Positions 53,217 to 61,638 of a stretch of 64,000 nucleotides of DNA are shown here, one piece after another. How positions within the stretch are numbered: the first letter of the stretch is position 1; each line of letters starts with the position of its first letter. The notes beneath the pieces were generated by a model. The model had not been told where the DNA came from. It saw only the letters and a list, made by a program, of their open reading frames with translations, and searched no databases. Both the position numbers and the translations under genes were made by a program. This DNA comes from Anaerosacchariphilus polymeriproducens (GTDB lineage Bacteria > Bacillota > Clostridia > Lachnospirales > Lachnospiraceae): positions 28,487 through 92,486 of the forward strand of contig NZ_QRCT01000020.1 in NCBI RefSeq assembly GCF_003363435.1, read 5' to 3'.

Positions 53217-53347
53217 ATATTGATAATCACCTCCACAATTTCTGACTTTTATGTACATAAATTTTATTATACTCTTTACCCCCATATAATTCTATCTCTT
53301 TTACGCCCTATTCTCAACGAAATACTCAAATAACTTATATGCAAGAT

Positions 53348-54154
53348 TTATGACTCTTTCAAATACCTTTTGCCTGCCATATGAATAAATCCTTTTACCA
53401 CACGACCAAAAAGTTTTTTTAAAGGAGACAGATGAACACTATAAAAATAATCTGCATTAATCCATCCTTTTTCCTCCCAATATGTACGGTCAACACTGGA
53501 AGTATACGTTTTACTGCGAAGACAATTAAATATAAAGATATCATAAAAAGTAGGAATTCTTATTTTTGTTGACGTCAAGCTATTATAAAATAGATTGGAA
53601 ATCGACACAATTTGCTTATGTTTCTTTTCATGATAGTATTCGTCATAACCAAAAGCACTCTTAGGCTTTCTATCTTTAAAATACATAGAAGAAATAACCT
53701 GAAGATTTCCTATAATATTTGTTCCCCAACCTGAAAGGATCATTTTTAGATATCTATATACCTGCTTACTACCGCCTCCATCTGTGGTCACAACAATAAG
53801 TGCTGACTTATTACAAAGCTCTTGCCTGTGAAAAAAATAAGATGTCCGATCGATGAATCTTTTCAATGGTCCAGTCACTTGATACGCATAGACCGGACTT
53901 ACAATTATGATTGCATCAGCTGAAACCAGCCTTTTAATGATAGAATCAAGATCATCACCTCTGCAGGGACATAGTTTTTCACTTTTTTGAAAACAAATAC
54001 TACATCCTTTACAATCCAAAATATTTTTCTCACTTAAAAAAATGTAGTCAAACTCAATTTCTTTTTGATAATCATTAAGCTGTTGCTCAACCTCTTTGCA
54101 AATCATATAACTATCTTTTTTTCTTGGGCTTCCTATAATTACTGCAATCTTCAT
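53348..54154 (-). CDS. Iron-sulfur flavoprotein with 4-cysteine motif
   Basis: The 268-residue flavodoxin-fold protein starts with AVIIGSPRKKDSYMIC and contains IIVSPVYAYQVTGPLKRFIDR, both FMN-binding loops. The segment CKGCSICFQKSEKLCPCRGDDL (about residues 49-70) holds five cysteines in a CxxCxxC...CxC arrangement likely to carry a 4Fe-4S cluster. A C-terminal domain follows, with YWEEKGWI near 226 as in the flavoprotein at 7173-7847. A PadR palindrome lies 17 bases before the ATG, so this is the probable target of the neighbouring PadR repressor. Electron partners unknown. Confidence 0.88.
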   Translation of the reverse strand: MKIAVIIGSPRKKDSYMICKEVEQQLNDYQKEIEFDYIFLSEKNILDCKGCSICFQKSEKLCPCRGDDLDSIIKRLVSADAIIIVSPVYAYQVTGPLKRFIDRTSYFFHRQELCNKSALIVVTTDGGGSKQVYRYLKMILSGWGTNIIGNLQVISSMYFKDRKPKSAFGYDEYYHEKKHKQIVSISNLFYNSLTSTKIRIPTFYDIFIFNCLRSKTYTSSVDRTYWEEKGWINADYFYSVHLSPLKKLFGRVVKGFIHMAGKRYLKES

Positions 54155-54171
54155 TTTTTAATTCCTTTCTA

Positions 54172-54187
54172 TATCCAACGTTGGATA
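54172..54187. promoter_or_regulatory. PadR operator upstream of the flavoprotein gene
   Basis: TATCCAACGTTGGATA is a perfect 16-base palindrome. It differs at only one base from the palindrome in the padR promoter (54868-54883). It lies between a GC-containing inverted repeat (54203-54210 with 54221-54228) and the flavoprotein start codon. Confidence 0.85.
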
Positions 54188-54242
54188 GTGGCGTATTTTT
54201 TTATTCCGCATCAATACAGTTGCGGAATAATGTATAGCATAT

Positions 54243-54830
54243 CTAAGGCGTATAGGTCATATAGTCAATTTTTTGAATTAGCGCTGAAATCTTTTGTGCT
54301 GCCATAATTGTTTCATCAATATGCGTTAACAAAGCTTGATGCCACTTTAATTGATTCTCAATAGATGTCTTCATATATTCTAAAGTAACAAATTCCATTG
54401 CACAACCACTGGATTCTTTTTCTTTATACCATTGGTTTATATTGTTCATCTTCTGTTGCAATTTACTTTGTTGACTTGTAATACATTCAACCAGTTCATT
54501 CTTAGTTAAACTTGCTGCTATTGGGTAAAATAAAAACTTTTCACAAGAAATACTCTGTAAAGGCTTCCGGGCTTCTTCCAATGCAAGAATATGTAGCATT
54601 TCTCGTCCTTTTTCTGTTATTTTATAAATTTGTTTCTTCTTTTCACCTTCACCAAATTTTTCAACGAAACAAATATGACCATCTCGTTCAAGCTTTCGTA
54701 TAGCATAATAAAGCGATCCTGATTGAATATTATTCCATTCATCCATATGGTTAAGTTGAATAAATTTCTGTATTTCGTAACCATGTGTTGCTTTTAGACT
54801 AAAAAAATATAAAATAAGTAATTGTACCAT
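54243..54830 (-). CDS. PadR-family transcriptional regulator
   Basis: The 195-residue protein has an N-terminal PadR winged helix (GYEIQKFIQLNHMDEWNNI, SGSLYYAIRKLERDGHICF, KIYKITEKGREMLHIL) and a C-terminal helical dimer domain of the Vir-like type, about 85 residues long. PadR repressors typically respond to phenolic acids or other toxic compounds. Its own promoter holds a palindrome that also occurs before the flavoprotein gene, so it probably represses both. ATG at 54830 has AGAAAGGC upstream. Confidence 0.9.
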   Translation of the reverse strand: MVQLLILYFFSLKATHGYEIQKFIQLNHMDEWNNIQSGSLYYAIRKLERDGHICFVEKFGEGEKKKQIYKITEKGREMLHILALEEARKPLQSISCEKFLFYPIAASLTKNELVECITSQQSKLQQKMNNINQWYKEKESSGCAMEFVTLEYMKTSIENQLKWHQALLTHIDETIMAAQKISALIQKIDYMTYTP

Positions 54831-54861
54831 TATTTATGCCTTTCTAAATTAATTTAAACAA

Positions 54862-54890
54862 ATTATATATCCAATGTTGGATACTGTCAA
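54862..54890 (-). promoter_or_regulatory. padR promoter with palindrome filling the spacer
   Basis: Minus-strand TTGACA (54885-54890) and TATAAT (54862-54867) are 17 bases apart. The spacer is almost exactly the palindrome TATCCAATGTTGGATA (54868-54883), so a bound PadR dimer would cover the promoter centre. This is among the clearest operator-promoter overlaps in the window. Confidence 0.9.
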
Positions 54891-54920
54891 GCACTTTATT
54901 ACCTAAATATCTATTTGAGA

Positions 54921-55691
54921 TCAGATCATTTTTCGATTAAAGCTAATAATACTACATCCTATGCAAACCAACGAAAAGATTATTGTTATAATAACGGCAA
55001 TATTATAGTCCTTTACATAAGCATCAGCAGTCAACAATGAGAAACCTTCCATAAGTTTAATTGGCAAATACTTTTTTGTACTTGAGAACATACTTAGCAA
55101 GCGCAGCACAATTATGATGCCTCCAGTCCCAATCAATACAGACGTATTACTTTGTGTAACTGATGAGAAAAAAACAACAAGTGACAGTATCCATATTCCA
55201 AACAACCAATAGCAGAATGCAGCATAGAATAAATGTAACGCAATACTGTTATCCCAAAAATATGCGTTGTATCCATAAGTAATCCCAAAACACATCCAGT
55301 AGCAAAGTGTCCAAAGCAACATATTTACTACTGTCTTTGCAAGTACAACCTTAAAACGTGACAATCCCTTAGTCAAAACCAAAATTAAAGTTCCTTTTTG
55401 ATATTCCTTCGTTAAGGTATTGCTTACAAATAAGACAAAAATGATAAGTAACATACCGATATTTTTATAATATTGGGTCCATGAAGTCATAGCATCAACT
55501 TTTATTTCTGTTATAAGTAACCCTGTATTTTCCAAAGAACTTGCCATCATTTTTATCAACCATGGCGTCATTTTTGCAATGGCCGGATTCATAATACCGA
55601 AAAGAACAAAAAGCAAAAGAAGTAATGCCAGCCTACCCGACCGGATAAGTTCCATATTTTCTTTTTTCAAAAAAGCAAAAAATGTTTTCAT
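54921..55691 (-). CDS. ABC-2 type transporter permease
   Basis: The 256-residue protein has six transmembrane helices in the ABC-2 layout: a cytoplasmic start (FFAFLKKENMELIRSGRLAL), helices near 22-45 and 75-95, and four more to the C-terminus, with the coupling segment LTKEYQKGTLILVLTKGLSRF near residue 90. It is the membrane partner of the ATPase encoded just upstream (overlap ATGA). The cassette with an XRE regulator and a PLDc_N protein is common in Firmicutes and often tied to antimicrobial peptide defence. Confidence 0.9.
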   Translation of the reverse strand: MKTFFAFLKKENMELIRSGRLALLLLLFVLFGIMNPAIAKMTPWLIKMMASSLENTGLLITEIKVDAMTSWTQYYKNIGMLLIIFVLFVSNTLTKEYQKGTLILVLTKGLSRFKVVLAKTVVNMLLWTLCYWMCFGITYGYNAYFWDNSIALHLFYAAFCYWLFGIWILSLVVFFSSVTQSNTSVLIGTGGIIIVLRLLSMFSSTKKYLPIKLMEGFSLLTADAYVKDYNIAVIITIIFSLVCIGCSIISFNRKMI

Positions 55692-56590
55692 TCGCCAACC
55701 ACCTCCAAAAATAAAGATTCCAGTGTAGTTTCCAACCGCTCAACTTTTTTCAATGAAAGTTTCTGTTCGACAATAAAACCTAATACCTCTATCATCTTGA
55801 GCTCATCTGATTCATTGAAAGTTAAGTGCCTTTCGGTTAATTTCTTGCCTCCCGAAAAGACAGAAAGAAGCTTGTCTGCGTCTTCTGAATGTTCAAGCTC
55901 GATTTCAAAACCTGCTGCCGGGTGCATATTTCTAATTTTCTCCAATGTTCCACTTATGGCTATCTTTCCATCATTGATGAAAGCTACCTCAGTACATATC
56001 CGTTCCACATCCGAAAGTATATGCGTTGAAAACAGCACAGTTGTCTGTTCTTTTGAAGACACCAAAATATCCAATATCTCCTTTCTGCCTATAGGGTCGA
56101 GTGCTGAGGTAGGCTCATCGCATATAAGCAGTTTTGGCTGATTTAAAAGTGCCTGTGCAATACCAAGCCTCTGCTTCATGCCTCGGGAAAAGCCTTTAAT
56201 ATGTCTATTCTCATTTTCCAATCCGACGAGTGTAAGAAGCTCTACAGTTCTGCTCTTAATTTTTTTTGTTTCCATTCCAGTAATTTCACCACAAAAGTCA
56301 AGATACTCCTTAGGTGTCATATAGGAATAAAATTCCGGAACATCAGGCAGAAAACCAACATAACGGTTCGTCGTATTCTGCCCATAAGAAACACTTTCTC
56401 CATTTATACAGATTTCTCCACTGTCAGCAGCAATCAACCCAAGTATCGTCTTCATTGTTGTAGTTTTTCCTGCACCGTTCTGCCCTACAAATCCAAAAAC
56501 ACTGCCTTCGGGCACCGAAAAGCTTAAATCAGAAAGCACCTTCTTTTTACCAAATGCCTTATAAATATGAGATACCGTAAGCATTTCCAT
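55688..56590 (-). CDS. ABC transporter ATPase (drug/peptide exporter type)
   Basis: The 300-residue ATPase has Walker A GQNGAGKTTTMKT, the signature FSRGMKQRLGIAQAL, Walker B LLICDEPTSALDPIGR and switch LFSTHILSDVER. The C-terminal 80 residues form the extra domain typical of exporters of the BcrA/DrrA/CcmA type. I placed the start at ATG 56590 with GAGAGGA upstream, one base after the stop of the PLDc_N gene. Its permease overlaps the 3' end by four bases. Confidence 0.93.
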   Translation of the reverse strand: MEMLTVSHIYKAFGKKKVLSDLSFSVPEGSVFGFVGQNGAGKTTTMKTILGLIAADSGEICINGESVSYGQNTTNRYVGFLPDVPEFYSYMTPKEYLDFCGEITGMETKKIKSRTVELLTLVGLENENRHIKGFSRGMKQRLGIAQALLNQPKLLICDEPTSALDPIGRKEILDILVSSKEQTTVLFSTHILSDVERICTEVAFINDGKIAISGTLEKIRNMHPAAGFEIELEHSEDADKLLSVFSGGKKLTERHLTFNESDELKMIEVLGFIVEQKLSLKKVERLETTLESLFLEVVGE

Positions 56591-56591
56591 A

Positions 56592-56795
56592 TCAATTATC
56601 CTCTCTTCCAATTAAAAAGTATAGAATTGGCCCAATAAATTGCATACCAACGATTACAATAATCAGCCAAACTGTACGATTACCATGTTTGTAATTCTGA
56701 TGAGTCAAAATATGATGGATTGTATAAATTAGAAGCCCCAATTCGGCAATAATAAGTGGAAGTATAAATGGCAAGTACTCAATTATTTTATTCAT
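56592..56795 (-). CDS. PLDc_N-domain small membrane protein
   Basis: The 67-residue protein has two transmembrane helices (about 8-28 and 42-62) and the PLDc_N pattern: a first helix, then HGNRTVWLIIVIVGMQFIGP leading to YFLIGRED. The domain is named after the N-terminus of cardiolipin synthases but is common alone. ATG 56795 follows GAAGGAGG. It overlaps the XRE gene by eight bases and precedes the ABC ATPase gene. A role as membrane partner or immunity subunit is an inference from this position. Confidence 0.88.
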   Translation of the reverse strand: MNKIIEYLPFILPLIIAELGLLIYTIHHILTHQNYKHGNRTVWLIIVIVGMQFIGPILYFLIGREDN

Positions 56796-57915
56796 GATAG
56801 TCCTCCTTCAATATATTTTTTCTAATTCTCTGAAATTTATCAGTACTATTTAGTATTACAAACGCCGGATGGTCGAGAGATTGCAATGCATTTTCTGCGA
56901 CTAATTTTTTATTTCTCGGTGGAGCAGAACCAAGGTCAAGTTGTGAAAACCATGAATCAAGTGCGTTAAAATAGTTGTCTCCATGCAAATTGATATTGTC
57001 CCCCATTAGAAGGTATTTAAGTACAAGTACATATTGACTAAGTCGTTCCAGAGCTTTTACCTGCTGATTGTGTATGGCATAAACAACTGCCGCTTGATAA
57101 TAAAACTGTGCTACAGAATTTGGGTGTAATTTATCCAAAGTATATGTCGAAATAACACAATCTGTCCTTCGTATTGTTTCTTCACAAATATTAAGATTTT
57201 CGTTATTTACAGAAAGATGCCAAACGGCATTACCCACAAGCTCAACCAGATGAATATACATAGAAATTTGAACACTGCTTTTTGCCTTATCTGTTTCCCC
57301 TGCTAACTGATACGCTTGTATCAACACCGAATCGTTGGATGCAGAAAGATTTTTTGTCGTGACAATTTCTTCTAAGCTTTCAATAACATTTTGGTAGTTG
57401 CCAAGCTGTAAGTCTATCACAGCTTTTAAAGATCTTGCCATGTTACAAACCTCTAATACTTTACATTCCCGAAGTATACGCTCGCAAAGATTTGATGTAT
57501 CATTCAATATCTCTTGCTGCAGATTTGAAGATTCAGCTAACATAAAATGATTTATCCATAAAACACAAATTTGCACAAGAAACGGATAGCAAGAATAATA
57601 TTTGTGAACTAGTAACTTACACTTTTTCATCGTATCTATAAAAGATTTATTCGCAAAATCCTCTGCAAGCTCCTGATAAAGACGTTGAATTTGCTCTTTA
57701 CTCAATTGCGGTTCATAACCAAGTAATTCGTCAACGGTCACACCAAAATAAGTAGCTATTTGCGGTAATAATTGAATATCAGGCATGCTTTGATTGTTTT
57801 CCCATTTGGAAACGGAAGCTTTTGTTACTCCCAGGAATAGTGCAATTTCATCCTGAGTAATTTTTCTATCATGACGAAGTTTTACCAAATTTTCTGACAT
57901 ATGAAGTAATTGCAT
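56788..57915 (-). CDS. XRE-family regulator with helical repeat domain
   Basis: The 375-residue protein has an N-terminal XRE helix-turn-helix (residues 6-65: LVKLRHDRKITQDEIALFLG, VTKASVSKWENNQSMPDIQL, ATYFGVTVDELLGY). The remaining 300 residues are helical and tetratricopeptide-like, a layout used by regulators that sense small peptides (RRNPP-like), though I cannot show the repeats clearly. It heads the ABC cassette, and its promoter is well formed. ATG 57915 with GGGAGAAAG upstream is the best start; ATG five codons later has no such site. Confidence 0.88.
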   Translation of the reverse strand: MQLLHMSENLVKLRHDRKITQDEIALFLGVTKASVSKWENNQSMPDIQLLPQIATYFGVTVDELLGYEPQLSKEQIQRLYQELAEDFANKSFIDTMKKCKLLVHKYYSCYPFLVQICVLWINHFMLAESSNLQQEILNDTSNLCERILRECKVLEVCNMARSLKAVIDLQLGNYQNVIESLEEIVTTKNLSASNDSVLIQAYQLAGETDKAKSSVQISMYIHLVELVGNAVWHLSVNNENLNICEETIRRTDCVISTYTLDKLHPNSVAQFYYQAAVVYAIHNQQVKALERLSQYVLVLKYLLMGDNINLHGDNYFNALDSWFSQLDLGSAPPRNKKLVAENALQSLDHPAFVILNSTDKFQRIRKNILKEDYHE

Positions 57916-57952
57916 ATCTGCTTTCTCCCTTCTAATGCTTTTGTTTAATAAT

Positions 57953-57981
57953 ATTATACGAAACTAGTATCCCAAAAACAA
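57953..57981 (-). promoter_or_regulatory. Promoter of the XRE/PLDc_N/ABC operon
   Basis: Minus-strand TTGTTT (57976-57981) and TATAAT (57953-57958) are 17 bases apart. A wider inverted repeat, AGTATC with GATACT about 22 bases apart, brackets the -35 box and may bind the XRE regulator. Confidence 0.7.
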
Positions 57982-58042
57982 TGGAGCAGTACGATACTTT
58001 GTGATATTTAATCAACCATTAGGAAACTTTATAGTTTCAAAT

Positions 58043-58088
58043 AAAAAAGATGTTCTCAATACCTTTAAGTATTGAAAACATCTTTTTA
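58043..58088 (-). terminator. Terminator of the vanZ-like gene
   Basis: On the minus strand AGATGTT, TT, CAATAC pairs with GTATTG, AG, AACATCT around a short loop and is followed by six T. It lies 18 bases after the stop codon. The symmetry makes it usable in both directions. Confidence 0.88.
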
Positions 58089-58105
58089 GGAAAACATCAT
58101 ATTCA

Positions 58106-59515
58106 TTAAATTGCTGGAACAAAAAGTTCCGTACTATCTCCATTTATATCGGCTTCAAAAACATAAACAGGTTGGTAATATCCCTTTGAATCTGGCATAT
58201 ATTGAATAGCTGCCTGACCAATTCGGATATTCAATTCATTACTCTCAAAAGTATTATTAAATTTTCCCTCTAAAATCTTTTTATAAGCATCTTCTTCTGA
58301 AATAACAGTAAAATCTTTATAGGGTTCACACTTCAAAATGTTCCATCTAATACTTCCAACTTTTCCATTTTCATAATATTTACAGGAAAGTGTTCCATCA
58401 TACATGGTACCATCTATAAGAAGTTCTTTTGCTGTAAAAGTATAATTTCCATCTTCATCATTTGAAAATACGATTCCTTCCGGAAGTTTAATACCATACT
58501 GTTCCAATACTGATTTAATAACTTCTTCTGTTGCATTGTTTACTTTTTTTATCGTAGTTTTTGCTAACTCAGTATTATAATCTGTAAAACTATAAGTACC
58601 TCCAAGATAATTAATCCACAAAGAATATCCTCCAATACTATAATACACTGCCGTCTCATCATATATATCATTGCGGCTCTCATCTATTGCATCTCTGATT
58701 GAATTAAAAAATTCTACAGCAAACTGATATGTTTCTTCCTGACTTAACTGTTTTATTTTATAAACTGTAAGTTTCTCTTGATCTGTACTGTATTTTACAT
58801 CTGCTTTTACGGCAAGCTTGTCCCTATCTACTTTTGCAATACATGAAGTTTTCAAATTGCCAAGTTCCTGATTTGCGTAAATAACAAATATAGTTACAAA
58901 AGATACAATTGCAATAATAAGTGGAAGTTGCAATGCTATTGTTCTTTTCACATACTTTTTTTCTCTTTTTATTAATGAGGTTACTAATAATACCATAGCA
59001 AAGCAGCCATATCCGATCATTGTGCCAATGGTATTATCAAACAGATCATCCACTTCAAATATTCCCCTCTTCAAAAGAAGTTGAGATGTCTCAATGAGTA
59101 ATGTAAACAAAAATCCTGCCAAACATATTTTCCAAAATTTCTGAAACCACTTTATGCCTAAAGGAAGCAGGAACCCAAACGGAACAAAAAGAAGAATATT
59201 TAATATTATATTTCTCCATTCACCTAGTGAAAAACTATTCCAGGCTTCTTTATACGAATAAAAGAGTGGTTGTACTTTAGCATTATCGTACCAGCTTCCC
59301 CTGCTTAACATTGTTACTCCAGTTACTACGACCAGATAACAAATAAACACTGTAATCCATAACATTGCACCTCTAGTGATTCTTTTCTTTCCCTTAAGGA
59401 TTTTTTTATATATTATACTGTACGTTATTAAAATAAATACAGCCAAAACAACTGCAAGTACAATACCTAAAAGCAAATATTGTTTTCCTAATGAAATTAA
59501 GTCTGATATTCTCAT
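58106..59515 (-). CDS. VanZ-family membrane protein with large extracellular C-terminal domain
   Basis: The 469-residue product has an N-terminal VanZ domain of about five helices (residues 10-205), with the family features ILNILLFVPFGFLLPLG, LLIETSQLLLKRGIFEVDDLF and DNTIGTMIGYG. VanZ gives low-level teicoplanin resistance in enterococci; related proteins are common and their natural role is not settled. From about residue 215 there is an additional 250-residue extracellular part with a PepSY/YcdB-like pattern (VISEEDAYKKILEGKF, YQPVYVFEADING). This C-terminal extension makes the protein three times the size of VanZ itself. The leader shows GGGAGG before ATG 59515. Confidence 0.88.
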   Translation of the reverse strand: MRISDLISLGKQYLLLGIVLAVVLAVFILITYSIIYKKILKGKKRITRGAMLWITVFICYLVVVTGVTMLSRGSWYDNAKVQPLFYSYKEAWNSFSLGEWRNIILNILLFVPFGFLLPLGIKWFQKFWKICLAGFLFTLLIETSQLLLKRGIFEVDDLFDNTIGTMIGYGCFAMVLLVTSLIKREKKYVKRTIALQLPLIIAIVSFVTIFVIYANQELGNLKTSCIAKVDRDKLAVKADVKYSTDQEKLTVYKIKQLSQEETYQFAVEFFNSIRDAIDESRNDIYDETAVYYSIGGYSLWINYLGGTYSFTDYNTELAKTTIKKVNNATEEVIKSVLEQYGIKLPEGIVFSNDEDGNYTFTAKELLIDGTMYDGTLSCKYYENGKVGSIRWNILKCEPYKDFTVISEEDAYKKILEGKFNNTFESNELNIRIGQAAIQYMPDSKGYYQPVYVFEADINGDSTELFVPAI

Positions 59516-59562
59516 ATAACCTCCCTTTAAAATGATACCGAAATAAGCTTATTATTTTATAA

Positions 59563-59733
59563 TTAATCCTCATTTAAATAATCTTTTACTCCCTGCCTGA
59601 GTGGATTATGTGAATAGCTATGATCTAGTTTAAAAGATTCCTGTTTAGCTGTTTTTTTCATCTTTTTTATGTCAAATCCACTTTTAAGAACTGAAAATTT
59701 TAATATTCTTGGTTTAAGTGCTTTTCGCTGACT
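59563..59733 (-). pseudogene. Possible decayed gene end, unknown family
   Basis: On the minus strand a frame is open for 56 codons and ends in TAA at 59563. Its translation has normal protein-like composition (KFSVLKSGFDIKKMKK, HSYSHNPLRQGVKDYLNED) but begins right after an in-frame stop and has no start codon or ribosome site at its upstream end. It looks like the C-terminus of a lost gene. I cannot name the family, and chance cannot be ruled out. The rest of the 285-base gap (59516-59800) shows nothing. Confidence 0.35.
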
Positions 59734-59800
59734 TTAATTTATTATTTTATCATAGTTTTTGGAAAAAATATACATAAAACCTCCCGTAATCTTAATGAAA

Positions 59801-60345
59801 TTAAATCATAGCAATTCGAAGTGCTCCTTCTAAAATTGATTTTATTTGTTCTGATGACATTTTCATTCCTTCTTCTACCCATTTAATTAGCAGTCCATTC
59901 AAACCTCCAAGACTATAAGATAACGAAAATGAAAGTACTTCATCATCAACCTGGACATCTGGTTTAACATTTTGAAAAATAACAGGAGCTATCTCTCCAG
60001 CTGTACGATAAATCAATTCAAGCATTTTATTTTTTTAAGCAGTTTTAAAAAAACTTCATGCTGTTTCCAAAACTCAAAATAAATTGTAGCAACTTCAATG
60101 TAGTGTCGTGGAGCTGCTTCGGTTACCATATTCATAAATTCCTCTGCGAGAAGAGCCATATGCTCATTTAAGATTTCTTCTTTTGTTTCAAACAAACGAT
60201 AGAACGTCCGACGTGACAACTCCGCTTCTTGGCAGATTTGAGTCACCGTAATCATTGAATAATCATTTGTTTCCATAAGCTTAATTAATCCATTCGTCAG
60301 CATTTTTTTGGATTGTAAAGCAATTCTATAATTCATTTTGTTCAT
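59801..60345 (-). pseudogene. TetR-family regulator, frame broken in an A7 run
   Basis: The first part (60345 to about 60036) encodes a TetR helix-turn-helix: ALQSKKMLTNGLIKLMETND, TVTQICQEAELSRRTFYRLF. It ends early with KKIKCLN at 60013. A second frame (to 59801) continues with MLELIYRTAGEIAPVIFQNV and EGALRIAMI, the C-terminal domain. One extra A in the run of seven A (minus strand, 60030-60036) would join both parts into about 181 residues, the normal TetR length. It could be a real mutation, a sequencing slip, or -1 ribosomal slippage on A AAA AAA. The hydrolase gene diverges from it. Confidence 0.75.
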
Positions 60346-60404
60346 TTATTTTCCTCCATAAATGTCTCAATTCATACCAAAATGTAGCACAATAAAGCAT
60401 TCTA

Positions 60405-60433
60405 TTGTTAAGTTCATGCTAATTTATTATAAT
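60405..60433 (+). promoter_or_regulatory. Promoter of the alpha/beta hydrolase gene
   Basis: TTGTTA (60405-60410) and TATAAT (60428-60433) are 17 bases apart, 53 bases before the hydrolase start codon and next to the divergent TetR gene, the usual place for its operator. Confidence 0.75.
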
Positions 60434-60485
60434 AACTTTTGAGATATGCGTCAATTGTAACACATTAGGAATGGAGGAATATTAT

Positions 60486-61622
60486 ATGACCTACATAAAA
60501 AATATAACGGGAATACAACAATTTGATTTTCAGATCAACAGAGTATTAACCTATGGAGAAAAAGCTGGAGATACAGAAATTATCCTTGAAAAAACCAGAG
60601 GAATCAAAGACTTATCTGCATGGTTCGAAGTATGGTCTTCTCTTGGAGAACAATATAAGGATACTTCCCAGTATTTGCGTGCAGCTTATGCTTACAGAAT
60701 GGCTGAATTCTTTCTTAAAGAAGACCATCCACAGAAAAACAATATGTTTGAAGAATCTTATAAATATTTTCATTTAGCATTTCAACAAATGGCTCTAAAC
60801 TATAATATTAATGAAATATCTTTTATGGGCTCAAAAATGCACAGCCTCTATTTTAAAAGTGATAATGAAAGAGGTATTCTTTTGATTTGTGGTGGTTACG
60901 ATTCCTTTATTGAAGAGTTTGTACCCGCATTAATGGACTTTACAAATAACGGATACACGGTGATACTATTTGAAGGTGGAGGACAGGGAAAAACATTAAA
61001 AAATGGACTCACATTTATGGCTGACTGGGAAAGTCCTACTTCTTGTGTACTCGACTATTATAATGTAAAATCGTGTACTATGATTGGTATCTCCTGGGGC
61101 GGATATCTTGCTGTCAGAGCCGCTGCTTTTGAACCTAGAATCAACGCAGTGGTCGCATATGATGTTCTTGAAAACGGTTTTCTCTGCATGACTGATATGT
61201 TTCCTCTAATTTTTAAATATATGGTAAGAAACTTTGTTCTACAACAAAGAGAAAAAGCAGCAAACAAACTTCTTGAATTTCTCAGGAAGAAAAGTTTAAT
61301 CGCTGATTGGGCAATGGCACAGGGAATGTATATTACCGGTACAAAAACACCATATGATTTTTACAGAGAGTTATTAAAACACCATCTACCTCAAAACGTA
61401 TGTGATCGGCTTACTTGTCATGTGCTACTACTTGCCGGTGAAAAAGATCATTATATACCCAATAATCAGTTTTACGATTTGGCAAGTAAGATCAAGTATG
61501 CAAAAAGCCTTTCCACAAGGATGTTTACAGAGGCAGAAGGGGGTGAACAACATTGCCAGACTGGCAACTATCAGTTAGCTATAGATGAAGTACTTCATTG
61601 GATGGAACATATCGAGAACTAA
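60486..61622 (+). CDS. Alpha/beta hydrolase of the FrsA/DUF1100 type
   Basis: The 378-residue protein has a helical N-terminal 110 residues (WFEVWSSLGEQYKDTSQYLR and AAYAYRMAEFFLKED) and a C-terminal alpha/beta hydrolase domain. The nucleophile elbow is GISWGGYLA (Ser at about 205), the acid is probably in LLAGEKDHYIPNNQ (about 325), and the catalytic histidine in GEQHCQTG (about 355), so the triad is complete. The family includes C-C bond hydrolases and pseudomonapepsin-like peptidases. ATG 60486 has GGAGG eight bases upstream; the ATG at 60471 lies in that site. The adjacent TetR gene is broken, so expression may be constitutive. Confidence 0.87.
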   Translation: MTYIKNITGIQQFDFQINRVLTYGEKAGDTEIILEKTRGIKDLSAWFEVWSSLGEQYKDTSQYLRAAYAYRMAEFFLKEDHPQKNNMFEESYKYFHLAFQQMALNYNINEISFMGSKMHSLYFKSDNERGILLICGGYDSFIEEFVPALMDFTNNGYTVILFEGGGQGKTLKNGLTFMADWESPTSCVLDYYNVKSCTMIGISWGGYLAVRAAAFEPRINAVVAYDVLENGFLCMTDMFPLIFKYMVRNFVLQQREKAANKLLEFLRKKSLIADWAMAQGMYITGTKTPYDFYRELLKHHLPQNVCDRLTCHVLLLAGEKDHYIPNNQFYDLASKIKYAKSLSTRMFTEAEGGEQHCQTGNYQLAIDEVLHWMEHIEN

Positions 61623-61638
61623 TGCAATCTCGATATGT

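Noticed and set aside
54203..54228. Hairpin ATTCCGCA/TGCGGAAT as padR terminator
   Set aside because: On the minus strand it is followed by a run of A and not T, so it does not look like an intrinsic terminator; it may be an operator or part of the flavoprotein promoter region.
55797..56141. 114-codon plus-strand ORF within the ABC ATPase gene
   Set aside because: The ATPase on the minus strand has all its motifs here; the plus frame is an antisense artefact.
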